DNA from: Butyrivibrio sp. INlla14
GTDB lineage: Bacteria > Bacillota > Clostridia > Lachnospirales > Lachnospiraceae
Assembly (NCBI RefSeq): GCF_900102515.1
Contig: NZ_FMVS01000021.1
Span: 1 to 64,000 of the forward strand
Direction: 5' to 3'
Length of the DNA stretch: 64,000 nucleotides
How positions within the stretch are numbered: position 1 is the stretch's first letter; each line of letters starts with the position of its first letter. The notes below the pieces were generated by a model. That model worked only from the letters and a program-made list of their open reading frames with translations. It ran no database searches and had not been told where the DNA came from. Shown in pieces: positions 25,084 to 32,596 of this stretch. Both the position numbers and the translations under genes were made by a program.

Positions 25084-26595
25084 CTATGGCTGAGGATTAT
25101 CTTCTGGAGTAGGATCAGGCTCCTCTGGCTGAGGGCTTTCTTCAGGTGTAGTCTGCTCATCCTGAGGAGTTTCTTCTGGGGTGGGAGTGGGCTCTGGTGC
25201 AGGAGTTTCATCAGGAGTAGTAGGTTGAGGCTCAGGAGTAGCAGGCTCTGCTGGCTGAGGAGTTTCTTCCGGGGAAGTAGCCTCTTCAGTTGACTGATCT
25301 GCAGGAGCTTCTTCTGAAACTGGAGCAGGTGCAGGCTTGGGCGTTGTAACCCAGCGGTAAAAGAAAGCATGATTGCCGATCATTGTATATTCACTGATAC
25401 AATAGTAATCTGCCCAGTATTTAGTCATAAAAAAGAGATAGTCACCAACACGAGCGCCGGCAAGGACTTCTCTGGCTGCATTTACACAGGTAGAGTTTGG
25501 ACCATTTGACATTATGAGATCCACTTTTCCTGATCTATAGGAAGCAAACTGAAGATTCTGGGTGATAACTGCAACGATAGTGTTAGGAAAGGCAGAGCTT
25601 TTTACTCTGTTCATGATAACTGATCCCACAGCAAGTTTTCCTGTATAGGATTCACCGCCAGCTTCCGCCTGGATAGTGGCGGCAAGCCACACAAGTTCTT
25701 CATCGCTGGCATCGTAGGATCCAGAGGTATCTTCTCTTGTGAGAGCAAGCCTTTCTGCAATTTGCTGAGCAAGTTTGGCCTGGGCTGCAGCAGTCTGGGA
25801 TTCAAGAGATTTCATTTTTGCATCCAGGTCTTTTAACTGCTGATCAAAATTAGCAAGCTTGTTCTTTTCGGAGTTTAGATTTGAATTTGTTGAACTTAAC
25901 TGACTTTTTACATTGTCAGTAAGAGTAGCGAGTTCATCATGCTTTTCGTCGAGCTGAGCCTGGTATTTGTCAAGCTCGGCTTCTTTTTTCTCAACGGCAG
26001 CCTTTTTTGTAGAAATAGCATCCTGAAGAGCCTTATATTCCGCAATCTTGCGCTTATCATATCTAATTATGGCATCAAGGTATTCAAATTTAGTCAGGAA
26101 TTCTTCTAAAGTTCCTGACACTAGAAGAATCTGCAAAAGACCTTTTGAACCGCCATTTTCATAGGTTGACTGAAGCCTTTTCTTTAGAAGCTCGTATCTG
26201 TCTTTCTCCTGGGCTTTGGCAGTCTGAAGCTCTTTTTCAAGTTGGACGATTTCTGAAGAAACCTGTGCCATTGCTGATTCTGCTTCTGATATTTCCTGAT
26301 CTAAGGTGGTGAGTTTGCTGGTATAGCCATTGATGGTACTCTGAAGAGAAGAACTTTGATTTTGAAGTGCAGATACGTTTTGCTGTGTCTGCTGTTGCTG
26401 GCCCTGGAGCTGGGTGATAGCGTCTTTTGTTTCCTTGGTCTGCTTTTCAAGGTCAGAAATAGCGGCCTTGGTTTCAGCTTCCTGCTGTTGCATGGTCGAA
26501 AGTGTTTCATCAAGTTCCTCAGCCCTTACATTCATAAACAAGGCCTCGAAACATAACACAAATATTAAGATCCCCGATAATCCCCTCTTTATCAT
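25084..26595 (-). CDS. Secreted coiled-coil cell-wall hydrolase, SleB/CwlJ type
   Basis: Residues 1-25 are a signal peptide. Residues about 25-285 form a long coiled coil (QQQEAETKAAISDLEKQ and later heptads), like PcsB/CwlO-type regulators that FtsEX controls. The Hydrolase_2 (SleB/CwlJ-like) domain spans about 297-420 with LVWLAATIQAEAGGE, GKLAVGSVIMNRV and NHAFFYRW; the Glu in AEAGGE is the likely catalytic residue. The last 80 residues are Pro/Glu/Thr repeats, suited to a wall-spanning tail. The ATG has AGGGGAG upstream. The frame ends in TAG, but the same frame stays open with similar Pro/Thr-rich sequence for 34 more codons, suggesting a nonsense mutation shortened the tail. It probably acts in cell separation or wall turnover. 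Confidence 0.88.
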   Translation of the reverse strand: MIKRGLSGILIFVLCFEALFMNVRAEELDETLSTMQQQEAETKAAISDLEKQTKETKDAITQLQGQQQQTQQNVSALQNQSSSLQSTINGYTSKLTTLDQEISEAESAMAQVSSEIVQLEKELQTAKAQEKDRYELLKKRLQSTYENGGSKGLLQILLVSGTLEEFLTKFEYLDAIIRYDKRKIAEYKALQDAISTKKAAVEKKEAELDKYQAQLDEKHDELATLTDNVKSQLSSTNSNLNSEKNKLANFDQQLKDLDAKMKSLESQTAAAQAKLAQQIAERLALTREDTSGSYDASDEELVWLAATIQAEAGGESYTGKLAVGSVIMNRVKSSAFPNTIVAVITQNLQFASYRSGKVDLIMSNGPNSTCVNAAREVLAGARVGDYLFFMTKYWADYYCISEYTMIGNHAFFYRWVTTPKPAPAPVSEEAPADQSTEEATSPEETPQPAEPATPEPQPTTPDETPAPEPTPTPEETPQDEQTTPEESPQPEEPDPTPEDNPQP

Positions 26596-26654
26596 AGGCT
26601 CCCCTTAAATATATGACATCTGCACACTAACAACTATATCTTACAATATTTTAT

Positions 26655-26684
26655 AAAATAAGACCACCTCCGAGGAGATGGTCT
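26655..26684 (-). terminator. Terminator of queT
   Basis: On the minus strand AGACCA and TGGTCT close a stem with an inner CTCC/GGAG helix, followed by TTATTTTATAAAAT. It lies just beyond the queT stop and before the cell-wall hydrolase gene, so the two minus-strand genes appear separately transcribed. Confidence 0.7.
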
Positions 26685-26694
26685 GTGAATAAGC

Positions 26695-27246
26695 TTAATT
26701 GTTTGAGGTTCCAAAAATCTTGTTGCCCACATTTCTGGATTCAAGGGCATATAGAAGAATCATTCCCAGGATCATGCAGGAAATGATTTCACCTGCTCCA
26801 ACAGTGAGCATGAGAAATGAAACTGAATCTTCAGAGCCATAGCAGTATCTGATAACCTGAGGAACAACTATTATGTTGGCTACGATTGGTGGGATTGGGC
26901 AGAGCCACTTTCTGAGAGTGCTCTTGCATCTGTAACCCTCTGAGCCTGGCATTTTAAAGCCATGAGCGACAAGGTAAGTTATGATAGCTCCAACAAGTGT
27001 TGCCAGGGAACCGAAAACAGTATCGATTGGGTGACAACCTGTTAGAATATTACTAACGATACAACCTACAAATAATCCCGGAATTGCTGATGGTGTGAAG
27101 TAAGGCAGAATAGTAAGTGCCTCGGAAAAACGCACCTGGATTGCATAGTTGGCAAGACCAAGGGCATTAGCAAGTAGTGTAAGAACTACATAAAGAGCTG
27201 CGATAGCCGCAGACTGAGTGATGAATAGTACCTTTTTGTTACGCAT
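26695..27246 (-). CDS. queT: QueT-type ECF transporter substrate-binding component
   Basis: QueT (DUF988/COG4708) is the membrane S component predicted to import queuosine precursors with a shared ECF energising module. The 183-residue protein has about five hydrophobic helices and the family block YAIQVRFSEALTILPYF, then VGCIVSNILTG. AAGGAGA precedes the ATG at 27246. The upstream leader has a promoter and a hairpin plus A-rich tail consistent with a preQ1-sensing riboswitch, as expected for this gene. The ATPases and EcfT are not in the window. Confidence 0.88.
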   Translation of the reverse strand: MRNKKVLFITQSAAIAALYVVLTLLANALGLANYAIQVRFSEALTILPYFTPSAIPGLFVGCIVSNILTGCHPIDTVFGSLATLVGAIITYLVAHGFKMPGSEGYRCKSTLRKWLCPIPPIVANIIVVPQVIRYCYGSEDSVSFLMLTVGAGEIISCMILGMILLYALESRNVGNKIFGTSNN

Positions 27247-27253
27247 ATTTTAT

Positions 27254-27300
27254 TCTCCTTTAGTTTTGTTTTGTGTCAGGAAGGTTTCGAACTGACATGT
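27254..27300 (-). promoter_or_regulatory. Putative preQ1 riboswitch in the queT leader
   Basis: On the minus strand TGTCAG pairs with CTGACA around a 12-base loop that starts with TTCGAAACC. An A-rich tail (CAAAACAAAACTAAAGGAGA) follows and contains the ribosome-binding site. Stem, loop and A-rich tail match the compact H-type pseudoknot design of preQ1-I riboswitches, where the tail pairs with the loop and hides the Shine-Dalgarno. A loop-proximal AGTT can pair with AACT in the tail. The gene context (queT) supports it. The exact class is not certain, and a second hairpin (GTTGC/GCAAC at 27312-27328) lies upstream. Confidence 0.55.
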
Positions 27301-27334
27301 TTCTTTTGCGTGTTGCCATTTGAGCAACCAAAAA

Positions 27335-27363
27335 ATAATAGCACGACCCGAATTTTTTGTCTA
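27335..27363 (-). promoter_or_regulatory. Promoter of queT
   Basis: On the minus strand TAGACA (27358-27363) and TATTAT (27335-27340) are separated by exactly 17 bp. The transcript should start near 27328, placing both leader hairpins in the RNA. Confidence 0.7.
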
Positions 27364-27391
27364 ATTAATCATTGCAAAGTTTTCTGATGTG

Positions 27392-27420
27392 TGGTAATTT
27401 TGGTTAGTTCTTATTATAAT
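27392..27420 (+). promoter_or_regulatory. Promoter of rnpB
   Basis: A perfect TATAAT lies at 27415-27420 with a weak -35 (TGGTAA) 17 bp upstream. Transcription would begin at about 27427-27429, the mature 5' end of the RNase P RNA. Confidence 0.7.
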
Positions 27421-27428
27421 GAACACAT

Positions 27429-27773
27429 GAGTAGGACAGGTGATCGCTGCCATGCAAACGAAAGGGCATGGGAGAGGAAAGTCCGGGCTTCATAGGGCAG
27501 GATGCCAGATAACGTCTGGTGGAGGTGACTCCCAGGATAGTGCAACAGAGAGATACCGCCTGATTTAATCAGGTAAGGGTGGAAAGGCAGTGTAAGAGAC
27601 TACCGTGCTGGTGGTAACATCAGTAGCCATGTAAACCCCATCCGAAGCAAGACCGAATAGAAAGCTATGAGTCGGCCCGGCTCGCTTTCAGGTGGGTCGC
27701 TTGAGGCTGTCGGCGACGGCAGTCCTAGATAGATGATCATCCACGACATAACCCGGCTTACAGTCCTACTCAT
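27429..27773 (+). ncRNA. rnpB: RNase P RNA, bacterial type A
   Basis: The catalytic RNA that trims tRNA 5' leaders. The ends GAGTAGGAC and GTCCTACTC pair as helix P1. The conserved core GAGGAAAGTCCGGGCTTCAT (CR I) lies near 27474, followed by 'CAGGATAGTGCAACAGAGAG' (CR II/III region) and the 3' part with GAAGCAAGACCGAATAGAAA-like sequence and CATAACCCGGCTTAC. The length of about 345 nt fits type A. It is divergent from queT. A strong hairpin terminator lies about 100 bp downstream. Confidence 0.96.
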
Positions 27774-27790
27774 TAAAAATGTAAAAAAAT

Positions 27791-27804
27791 TGAAAGCACT
27801 TACA
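27791..27804. promoter_or_regulatory. Weak cre-like site downstream of rnpB
   Basis: TGAAAGCACTTACA matches the catabolite-responsive element consensus TGWAANCGNTNWCA at all but one position (CG is CA). It lies 220 bp before kduI, so CcpA control of the uronate genes is possible but unproven. Confidence 0.3.
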
Positions 27805-27871
27805 AAAAGACAAGATTTGCAATATTTTTTTACAAAAATGAACTGACAAAGAATATATAATACGATATGAT

Positions 27872-27915
27872 ACAAGAGTCGAATGAAATATTTCATTTGG
27901 CTCTTGTTTTTTTCG
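27872..27915 (+). terminator. Strong terminator between rnpB and kduI
   Basis: ACAAGAG and CTCTTGT close a long stem whose inner part is AATGAAATATTTCATT, followed by seven T residues. Flanking ATGATAC (27867) and GTATCAT extend the pairing outside. It probably ends the rnpB transcript. Confidence 0.9.
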
Positions 27916-28023
27916 TATCATAAGTTACTCCTTCGGATTTCCTATGATATAAAAGCGCTCTGCTATGGATGCGCACTCGCGCGAAATGAAAATGAATTTT
28001 TTAAAATATAAAGGAGAAGGGCT

Positions 28024-28887
28024 ATGGAACTTAGAACAGCATGTTCACCTAGAGATGAGAAGTACTACGATACTAAGAGACTTAGAGAAGAGTTTCTCAT
28101 CGATGATCTTTTTCAGCCAGATGATATCAAGCTAGTTTACAGCCACATCGACAGAATCATAACTGGTTCTGCAGTTCCTGTTAACAAAGAGCTTGTGCTC
28201 ACAGCTGGAGATGAGCTTAGAGCAGAATACTTCCTTCAGAGAAGAGAGATGGGAGTTATCAACATCGGAGGCGCTGGCGTCATTACTATTGATGGCAAGA
28301 AGTATCAGGTAGAGTACAAGCAGGGTATGTACATTGGAATGGGAGCAAAAGATATCTCTTTTGCAAGTGTAGATTCCAGTAAGCCTGCCAAGTTCTACAT
28401 AAACAGTGCTCCAGCACACAAGACATATCCTACAGTTCTTATCAAGAGAGAGGGCACACCAGAAGAGGGTGTCGTTATCATCAAGGACGAGAACAAGAAG
28501 GAGCTTGGAAGTCTTGAGGGTGCAAACCACAGAGTTATCAACAAGTACATTCTTCCTGGTCAGGTAGAGACTTGTCAGCTCGAGATGGGTATGACTGAGC
28601 TTAAGCCAGGCAGCGTATGGAATACAATGCCATGCCATACACATGATCGCAGAATGGAAGTTTATCTTTACTTTGATATTCCTGAGGATGCATTCGTTAT
28701 GCACTTCATGGGAGAGCCACAGGAGACACGCCACATCATCATGAGAAATGAACAGGCTGTTATCAGCCCTAGCTGGTCAATTCACTCAGGATGCGGCACA
28801 CAGGCTTACACATTCATCTGGGGCATGGTTGGAGAGAATCAGGACTTCGACGACATGGATGACTGCGCAATGCAAGACTTATTGTGA
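28024..28887 (+). CDS. kduI: 5-dehydro-4-deoxy-D-glucuronate isomerase
   Basis: KduI converts 5-keto-4-deoxyuronate, formed spontaneously from unsaturated uronates released by pectate or glycosaminoglycan lyases, to 2,5-diketo-3-deoxygluconate. The protein is 287 residues, close to normal, and shows the cupin metal-site region PCHTHDRRMEVYLYFD. The N-terminus LRTACSPRDEKYYDT and the late WSIHSGCGTQAYTFIWGM segment are typical. AAGGAGAAGG precedes the ATG. It heads the uronate cluster; the next gene is 360 bp away across two copies of a structured repeat. The first repeat copy begins on the stop codon. Confidence 0.95.
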   Translation: MELRTACSPRDEKYYDTKRLREEFLIDDLFQPDDIKLVYSHIDRIITGSAVPVNKELVLTAGDELRAEYFLQRREMGVINIGGAGVITIDGKKYQVEYKQGMYIGMGAKDISFASVDSSKPAKFYINSAPAHKTYPTVLIKREGTPEEGVVIIKDENKKELGSLEGANHRVINKYILPGQVETCQLEMGMTELKPGSVWNTMPCHTHDRRMEVYLYFDIPEDAFVMHFMGEPQETRHIIMRNEQAVISPSWSIHSGCGTQAYTFIWGMVGENQDFDDMDDCAMQDLL

Positions 28888-29051
28888 GTGATATAGCAGA
28901 CGGAAGTCATGAATACAGGTGCTTGCACCTGTATTCATGACCTCAGGATGCGAACAGACATGAGGAAAAAAGATATGCGAATGAAAAGAGCATATCGATT
29001 TCCGAATGGATGTAGCATGGCGAGAACGAAGTGGAGCCATGCGTATATCAC
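28888..29051 (+). repeat. Structured ~165-nt repeat, copy 1
   Basis: The ends GTGATATA (28888-28895) and TATATCAC (29044-29051) pair as a closing helix. Inside are a 16-bp hairpin (GTCATGAATACAGGTG with its complement, loop CTTG, 28906-28941), a CCTCA/TGAGG stem (28941-28965), GATATGC/GCATATC (28972-28996) and GCATGGC/GCCATGC (29015-29042). Copy 3, 2.2 kb away, keeps all these helices with different bases, which supports a folded RNA. The left end touches the kduI stop codon. Confidence 0.85.
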
Positions 29052-29054
29052 GAA

Positions 29055-29183
29055 AGATATAGCAGACGGAAGTCATGAATACAGGTGCTTGCACCTGTGG
29101 ATTCATGACCTCAGGATGCGAACAGACACAGAGTGATGGATGTAGGATTGAGAGAACACGAAGTGTGGAGCAATCCGTACATC
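29055..29183 (+). repeat. Structured repeat, copy 2 (internally deleted)
   Basis: It follows copy 1 after three bases. It keeps the long GTCATGAATACAGGTG hairpin (with two extra bases in the 3' strand) and a GGATTG/CAATCC stem (29145-29176). It has lost the 3' half of the CCTCA stem and the whole GATATGC helix, and its outer helix is imperfect. It looks like a degenerate tandem duplicate. Confidence 0.75.
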
Positions 29184-29245
29184 AATGTATAAGTAGTGTG
29201 AATAATTATTTAACATATCAAAGAGATAATTAGGAGGGTATTACA

Positions 29246-30100
29246 ATGCAGGATTTTTTAAAGAACTTTTCACTTGAAGGTAAGATTGCATGGGTTACAG
29301 GTGCTTCTTACGGACTTGGACTTGCTTATGCAGTAGCTTTTGCTGAGAGCGGAGCTAAGGTTGTTTTCAACGATATCAACCAGGAACTTGTAGACAAGGG
29401 ACTTGCTGAGTACAAGAAGCTTGGTATTGATGCGTTTGGCGCAGTTTGCGACGTTACTAAGGAAGATCAGGTTCAGAAGTTTGTTGCTGATGTTGAGGCT
29501 AACGTTGGTACAATCGATATCCTTGTTAACAACGCAGGTATCATCAAGAGAATCCCTATGATCGAGATGTCAGTTGATCAGTGGCAGCAGGTTATCGATG
29601 TTGACCTTACAGGCCCATTCATCTGCTCTAAGGCTGTTCTTCCAGCTATGATCAAAAAGGGATCAGGTAAGATCATCAACGCATGTTCAATGATGTCTGA
29701 GTTTGGACGTGAGACAGTATCTGCTTATGCAGCTGCTAAGGGCGGTCTTAAGATGCTTACAAGAAACATCTGCTCAGAGTATGGTCAGTACAACATTCAG
29801 TGTAATGCTATTGGACCTGGCTACATCGCAACACCTCAGACAGCTCCTCTTCGTGAGAAAGGACCTAACGGTGAGATGCATCCTTTCGACAGATTCATCC
29901 GTTCCAAGACTCCAGCTCAGAGATGGGGCAAGACAGAAGACCTTATGGGACTTGCAGTATTCCTTGCTTCTCCTGCTTCTGATTTCATCAATGGACAGGT
30001 TGTATACATTGATGGTGGTATTTCAGCTTACATCGGACAGGATCCTAACAACCTTGATCCTTCAAAGTTTGCTGATGTAGATGAGAGCACAGCTCAGTAA
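29246..30100 (+). CDS. kduD: SDR dehydrogenase, KduD/gluconate 5-dehydrogenase-like
   Basis: A 284-residue classical short-chain dehydrogenase. The cofactor loop is VTGASYGLG, the NNAG motif is LVNNAGI, and the catalytic Ser and Tyr-xxx-Lys appear in CSMMSEFGRETVSAYAAAK. The substrate loop RIPMIEM and the late GPGYIATPQTAP segment match enzymes annotated as gluconate 5-dehydrogenase or 2-deoxy-D-gluconate 3-dehydrogenase. Next to kduI and kdgK its likely job is NAD(H)-dependent reduction of 2,5-diketo-3-deoxygluconate to 2-keto-3-deoxygluconate. A good AGGAGG ribosome-binding site precedes the ATG. The exact substrate is inferred from context. Confidence 0.88.
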   Translation: MQDFLKNFSLEGKIAWVTGASYGLGLAYAVAFAESGAKVVFNDINQELVDKGLAEYKKLGIDAFGAVCDVTKEDQVQKFVADVEANVGTIDILVNNAGIIKRIPMIEMSVDQWQQVIDVDLTGPFICSKAVLPAMIKKGSGKIINACSMMSEFGRETVSAYAAAKGGLKMLTRNICSEYGQYNIQCNAIGPGYIATPQTAPLREKGPNGEMHPFDRFIRSKTPAQRWGKTEDLMGLAVFLASPASDFINGQVVYIDGGISAYIGQDPNNLDPSKFADVDESTAQ

Positions 30101-30172
30101 TAATTAAGGCATAAAATTTTTTAGGAATATTAGAAACAAAACATATATGTAGATACATAGAAAGGCAATAAA

Positions 30173-31132
30173 ATGGATAAGATTTGTGAAGAACTTTATA
30201 AGATTGGTATTGTTCCAGTTATCGCTATTGACGATGCCAAGGATGCAGAGCCACTTGCACAGGCTCTTATTAACGGTGGACTTCCAGCTGCTGAGGTTAC
30301 ATTCCGTACAGCTGCTGCAGAGGAAGCAATCAGAATTATTTCTGAGAAGTTCCCTGAGATGATCGTTGGTGCTGGTACCGTACTTAATAAGGAACAGGCT
30401 GATCGTGCTAAGGCAGCTGGAGCTAAGTTTATCGTAAGCCCTGGCTTCAACAGATCAAATGTTGAGTACATCCAGTCAATCGGAGTACCAGTAGTTCCTG
30501 GTACAGCTACTCCTGGAGAAGTTGAGCAGGCTATCGAGCTTGGTCTTGACTGCGTTAAGTTTTTCCCAGCTGAGCAGAATGGTGGTATTGCCAAGATCAA
30601 GGCTATGGCAGCACCTTATACCAAGATGCACTTCATGCCTACAGGTGGCGTTAACAAGAACAACTTAAATGATTACCTTGGATTCAACAAGGTATTCTGC
30701 TGCGGCGGTAGCTGGATGGTCAAGAAGGATCTCATTTCTGCTGGAAAGTTTGATGAGATTGAAGCTATGACTAGAGACGCAGTTAATGCTATGCTTGGCT
30801 TCACAATGAAGCACGTAGGAATCAATGAGACAGATGCAGCAGCTGCTGAGAAGACAGCTGAGATGTTTGATCTCTTTGGATTTGGCAAGAAGGTTGGTAA
30901 CTCATCCGTATTTGCTGGTTCTGTTGTAGAAGTTATGAAGTCACAGGGACGTGGAACACATGGACATATTGCTATCGGAACAAATAACGTTGACAGAGCA
31001 GTATATCACCTTGGCAAGCAGGGCGTTAAGTTTGATGAGACTTCATTTAGCTATGATGCTGATAACCATCTTAAGGTTGCTTACCTTGCAGATGAATTCG
31101 GCGGTTTTGCTGTTCATCTTGTAAAGAATTGA
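30173..31132 (+). CDS. eda: KDPG/KHG aldolase fused to a glyoxalase-fold domain
   Basis: Residues 1-205 are a 2-keto-3-deoxy-6-phosphogluconate aldolase: AEVTFRTAAAEEAI with the catalytic Glu region, VGAGTVL, and the Schiff-base Lys in DCVKFFPAEQNGG. It splits KDPG to pyruvate and glyceraldehyde 3-phosphate, the last step of the uronate route. Residues 215-319 form a second domain resembling the vicinal-oxygen-chelate (glyoxalase) fold, with MKHVGIN, GHIAIGTNNVDRAV and FGGFAVHLVKN. Stand-alone Eda is about 210 residues, so this is a fusion. The added domain may bind a sugar acid or regulate the enzyme; its role is unknown. Its TGA stop is the start of repeat copy 3. Confidence 0.9.
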   Translation: MDKICEELYKIGIVPVIAIDDAKDAEPLAQALINGGLPAAEVTFRTAAAEEAIRIISEKFPEMIVGAGTVLNKEQADRAKAAGAKFIVSPGFNRSNVEYIQSIGVPVVPGTATPGEVEQAIELGLDCVKFFPAEQNGGIAKIKAMAAPYTKMHFMPTGGVNKNNLNDYLGFNKVFCCGGSWMVKKDLISAGKFDEIEAMTRDAVNAMLGFTMKHVGINETDAAAAEKTAEMFDLFGFGKKVGNSSVFAGSVVEVMKSQGRGTHGHIAIGTNNVDRAVYHLGKQGVKFDETSFSYDADNHLKVAYLADEFGGFAVHLVKN

Positions 31133-31300
31133 GTGATATAGCAGACAGAAGTCATACATACATGTGTTTACACAAATGTATGTATGACCTCGGGATGCGA
31201 ACATACATGAGGAAAAAAGATATGTGAATGGAATGAACATATCGATTTCCGAATGTATGTAGGATTGCGAGAGTGGAACGGAGCAATCCGTATATCACTC
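31131..31300 (+). repeat. Structured ~165-nt repeat, copy 3
   Basis: GAGTGATATA (31131-31140) and TATATCACTC (31291-31300) close a 10-bp helix. The helices of copy 1 recur with changed bases: GTCATACATACAT with its complement (31151-31188), GATATGT/ACATATC (31219-31243) and GGATTGC/GCAATCC (31262-31289). The element lies between eda and kdgK and begins inside the eda stop codon, as copy 1 does for kduI. Confidence 0.88.
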
Positions 31301-31342
31301 ATATTGAATATTATTAGAAAGAATAAGAAAGAGGATTTTATT

Positions 31343-32368
31343 ATGTCAAAGAAAGTTGTTACATTTGGTGAAATTATGCTTCGTCTTCAGCCTGATAACT
31401 ACCTTAGATTCGTTCAGGTTGATCATCTTGAGGCTACATTTGGTGGCGGAGAGGCTAACGTATCTGTTTCTCTTGCAAACTATGGTCTTGATTCTGTATA
31501 TGTTACAAAGCTTCCTAAGCACGAGATTGGACAGGCTGCTGTTAACTCTCTTAGAAAGTATGGTGTTGATACATCTAAGATCACAAGAGGCGGCGATCGT
31601 GTAGGTATCTACTACAACGAGAAGGGTGCTTCACAGAGAGGTTCAAAGTGCATCTATGATAGAGCACATTCAGCTATCGCTGAGGCTGTTCCAGCTGATT
31701 TTGACTGGGATGAGATCTTTGATGGCGCTGAGTGGTTCCACTTCACAGGAATTACTCCAGCTGTAAGTGACAACCTTGCAGCTATCACTCTTGAGGCTTG
31801 TAAGAAGGCTAAAGAGCACGGTCTTACAGTTTCTTGCGACCTTAACTACAGAGGTAAACTCTGGAGCAAGGAGAAGGCTGGAAAGGTTATGGCTGAGCTT
31901 TGTCAGTATGTTGATGTATGTATCGCTAACGAAGAGGACGCTTCTGATGTATTCGGAATTGCAGCTTCTTCTACAGACGTTACAACAGGTAAGCTTAATA
32001 GAGAGGGCTACATCGAAGTTGCTCAGAAGCTTACAGAGAGATTTGGATTCAAGAAGGTTGCTATCACACTTCGTGAGTCTATCTCAGCAAATGACAACAA
32101 CTGGAGCGCTATGCTCTACACTGATGGACAGGCTTACTTCTCCAAGAAGTATGCACTTCACATCGTTGACCGTGTTGGCGGCGGAGATTCCTTCGGAGGC
32201 GGTCTTATCTACAGCTGCGTAAACAACTTTGATCCTCAGGCAACAATCGAGTTTGCTGTTGCTGCATCTGCACTCAAGCACTCTATTGAAGGCGACTTCA
32301 ACCTTGTAACTGTTGACGAAGTTAACAAGCTTGCTGGTGGCGATGGATCAGGACGTATCCAGAGATAA
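31343..32368 (+). CDS. kdgK: 2-keto-3-deoxygluconate kinase (PfkB family)
   Basis: KdgK phosphorylates 2-keto-3-deoxygluconate to KDPG, the substrate of the upstream aldolase. The 341-residue protein has the PfkB N-terminal signature (FGGGEANVSVSLANYGL) and the C-terminal DRVGGGDSFGGGLIY with the catalytic Asp. The start is the ATG at 31343 after GAGGA; earlier in-frame codons run back into the repeat. It completes the set kduI-kduD-eda-kdgK. Gene order suggests one transcript, interrupted by structured repeats that could tune expression or stability. Confidence 0.92.
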   Translation: MSKKVVTFGEIMLRLQPDNYLRFVQVDHLEATFGGGEANVSVSLANYGLDSVYVTKLPKHEIGQAAVNSLRKYGVDTSKITRGGDRVGIYYNEKGASQRGSKCIYDRAHSAIAEAVPADFDWDEIFDGAEWFHFTGITPAVSDNLAAITLEACKKAKEHGLTVSCDLNYRGKLWSKEKAGKVMAELCQYVDVCIANEEDASDVFGIAASSTDVTTGKLNREGYIEVAQKLTERFGFKKVAITLRESISANDNNWSAMLYTDGQAYFSKKYALHIVDRVGGGDSFGGGLIYSCVNNFDPQATIEFAVAASALKHSIEGDFNLVTVDEVNKLAGGDGSGRIQR

Positions 32369-32426
32369 TTTGATTTCAGCATAGCAGGTATGACTTGTAT
32401 CTGCGACTTAGAAAAAATTAGAGCAT

Positions 32427-32470
32427 AAAGAGCTAAGGATTTCCCTATGGGATTTCTTTAGCTCTTTTTA
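32427..32470 (+). terminator. Terminator of the uronate cluster
   Basis: AAAGAGCTAA pairs with TTAGCTCTTT around a partly paired 21-base middle, followed by a T-run. It lies 60 bp after kdgK. Confidence 0.88.
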
Positions 32471-32596
32471 CTGCACGAAACTAATATTTTTGAAAATACT
32501 CTCTGCAATCAGTCTTACTCAAATTATTTATTAAAATATCATAGATTAATAACTGATTTACCATATTAGCATGAACTATAATGTAGAAGTGGAAAT

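Noticed and set aside
24913-25293. Plus-strand Arg/Ser/Phe-rich open frame
   Set aside because: It is antisense to the Pro/Glu/Thr repeats of the wall hydrolase; such repeats keep several frames open.
27270-27345. tRNA gene on the minus strand
   Set aside because: GTTGCTCAAATGGCAAC and TTCGAAA recall D- and T-arms, but no anticodon arm forms and the T-arm does not pair with a seven-base loop. A queT leader fits better.
28909-29136. Plus-strand 75-codon frame between kduI and kduD
   Set aside because: It runs through the hairpins of the structured repeat and repeats its own sequence because the element is duplicated. There is no start signal.
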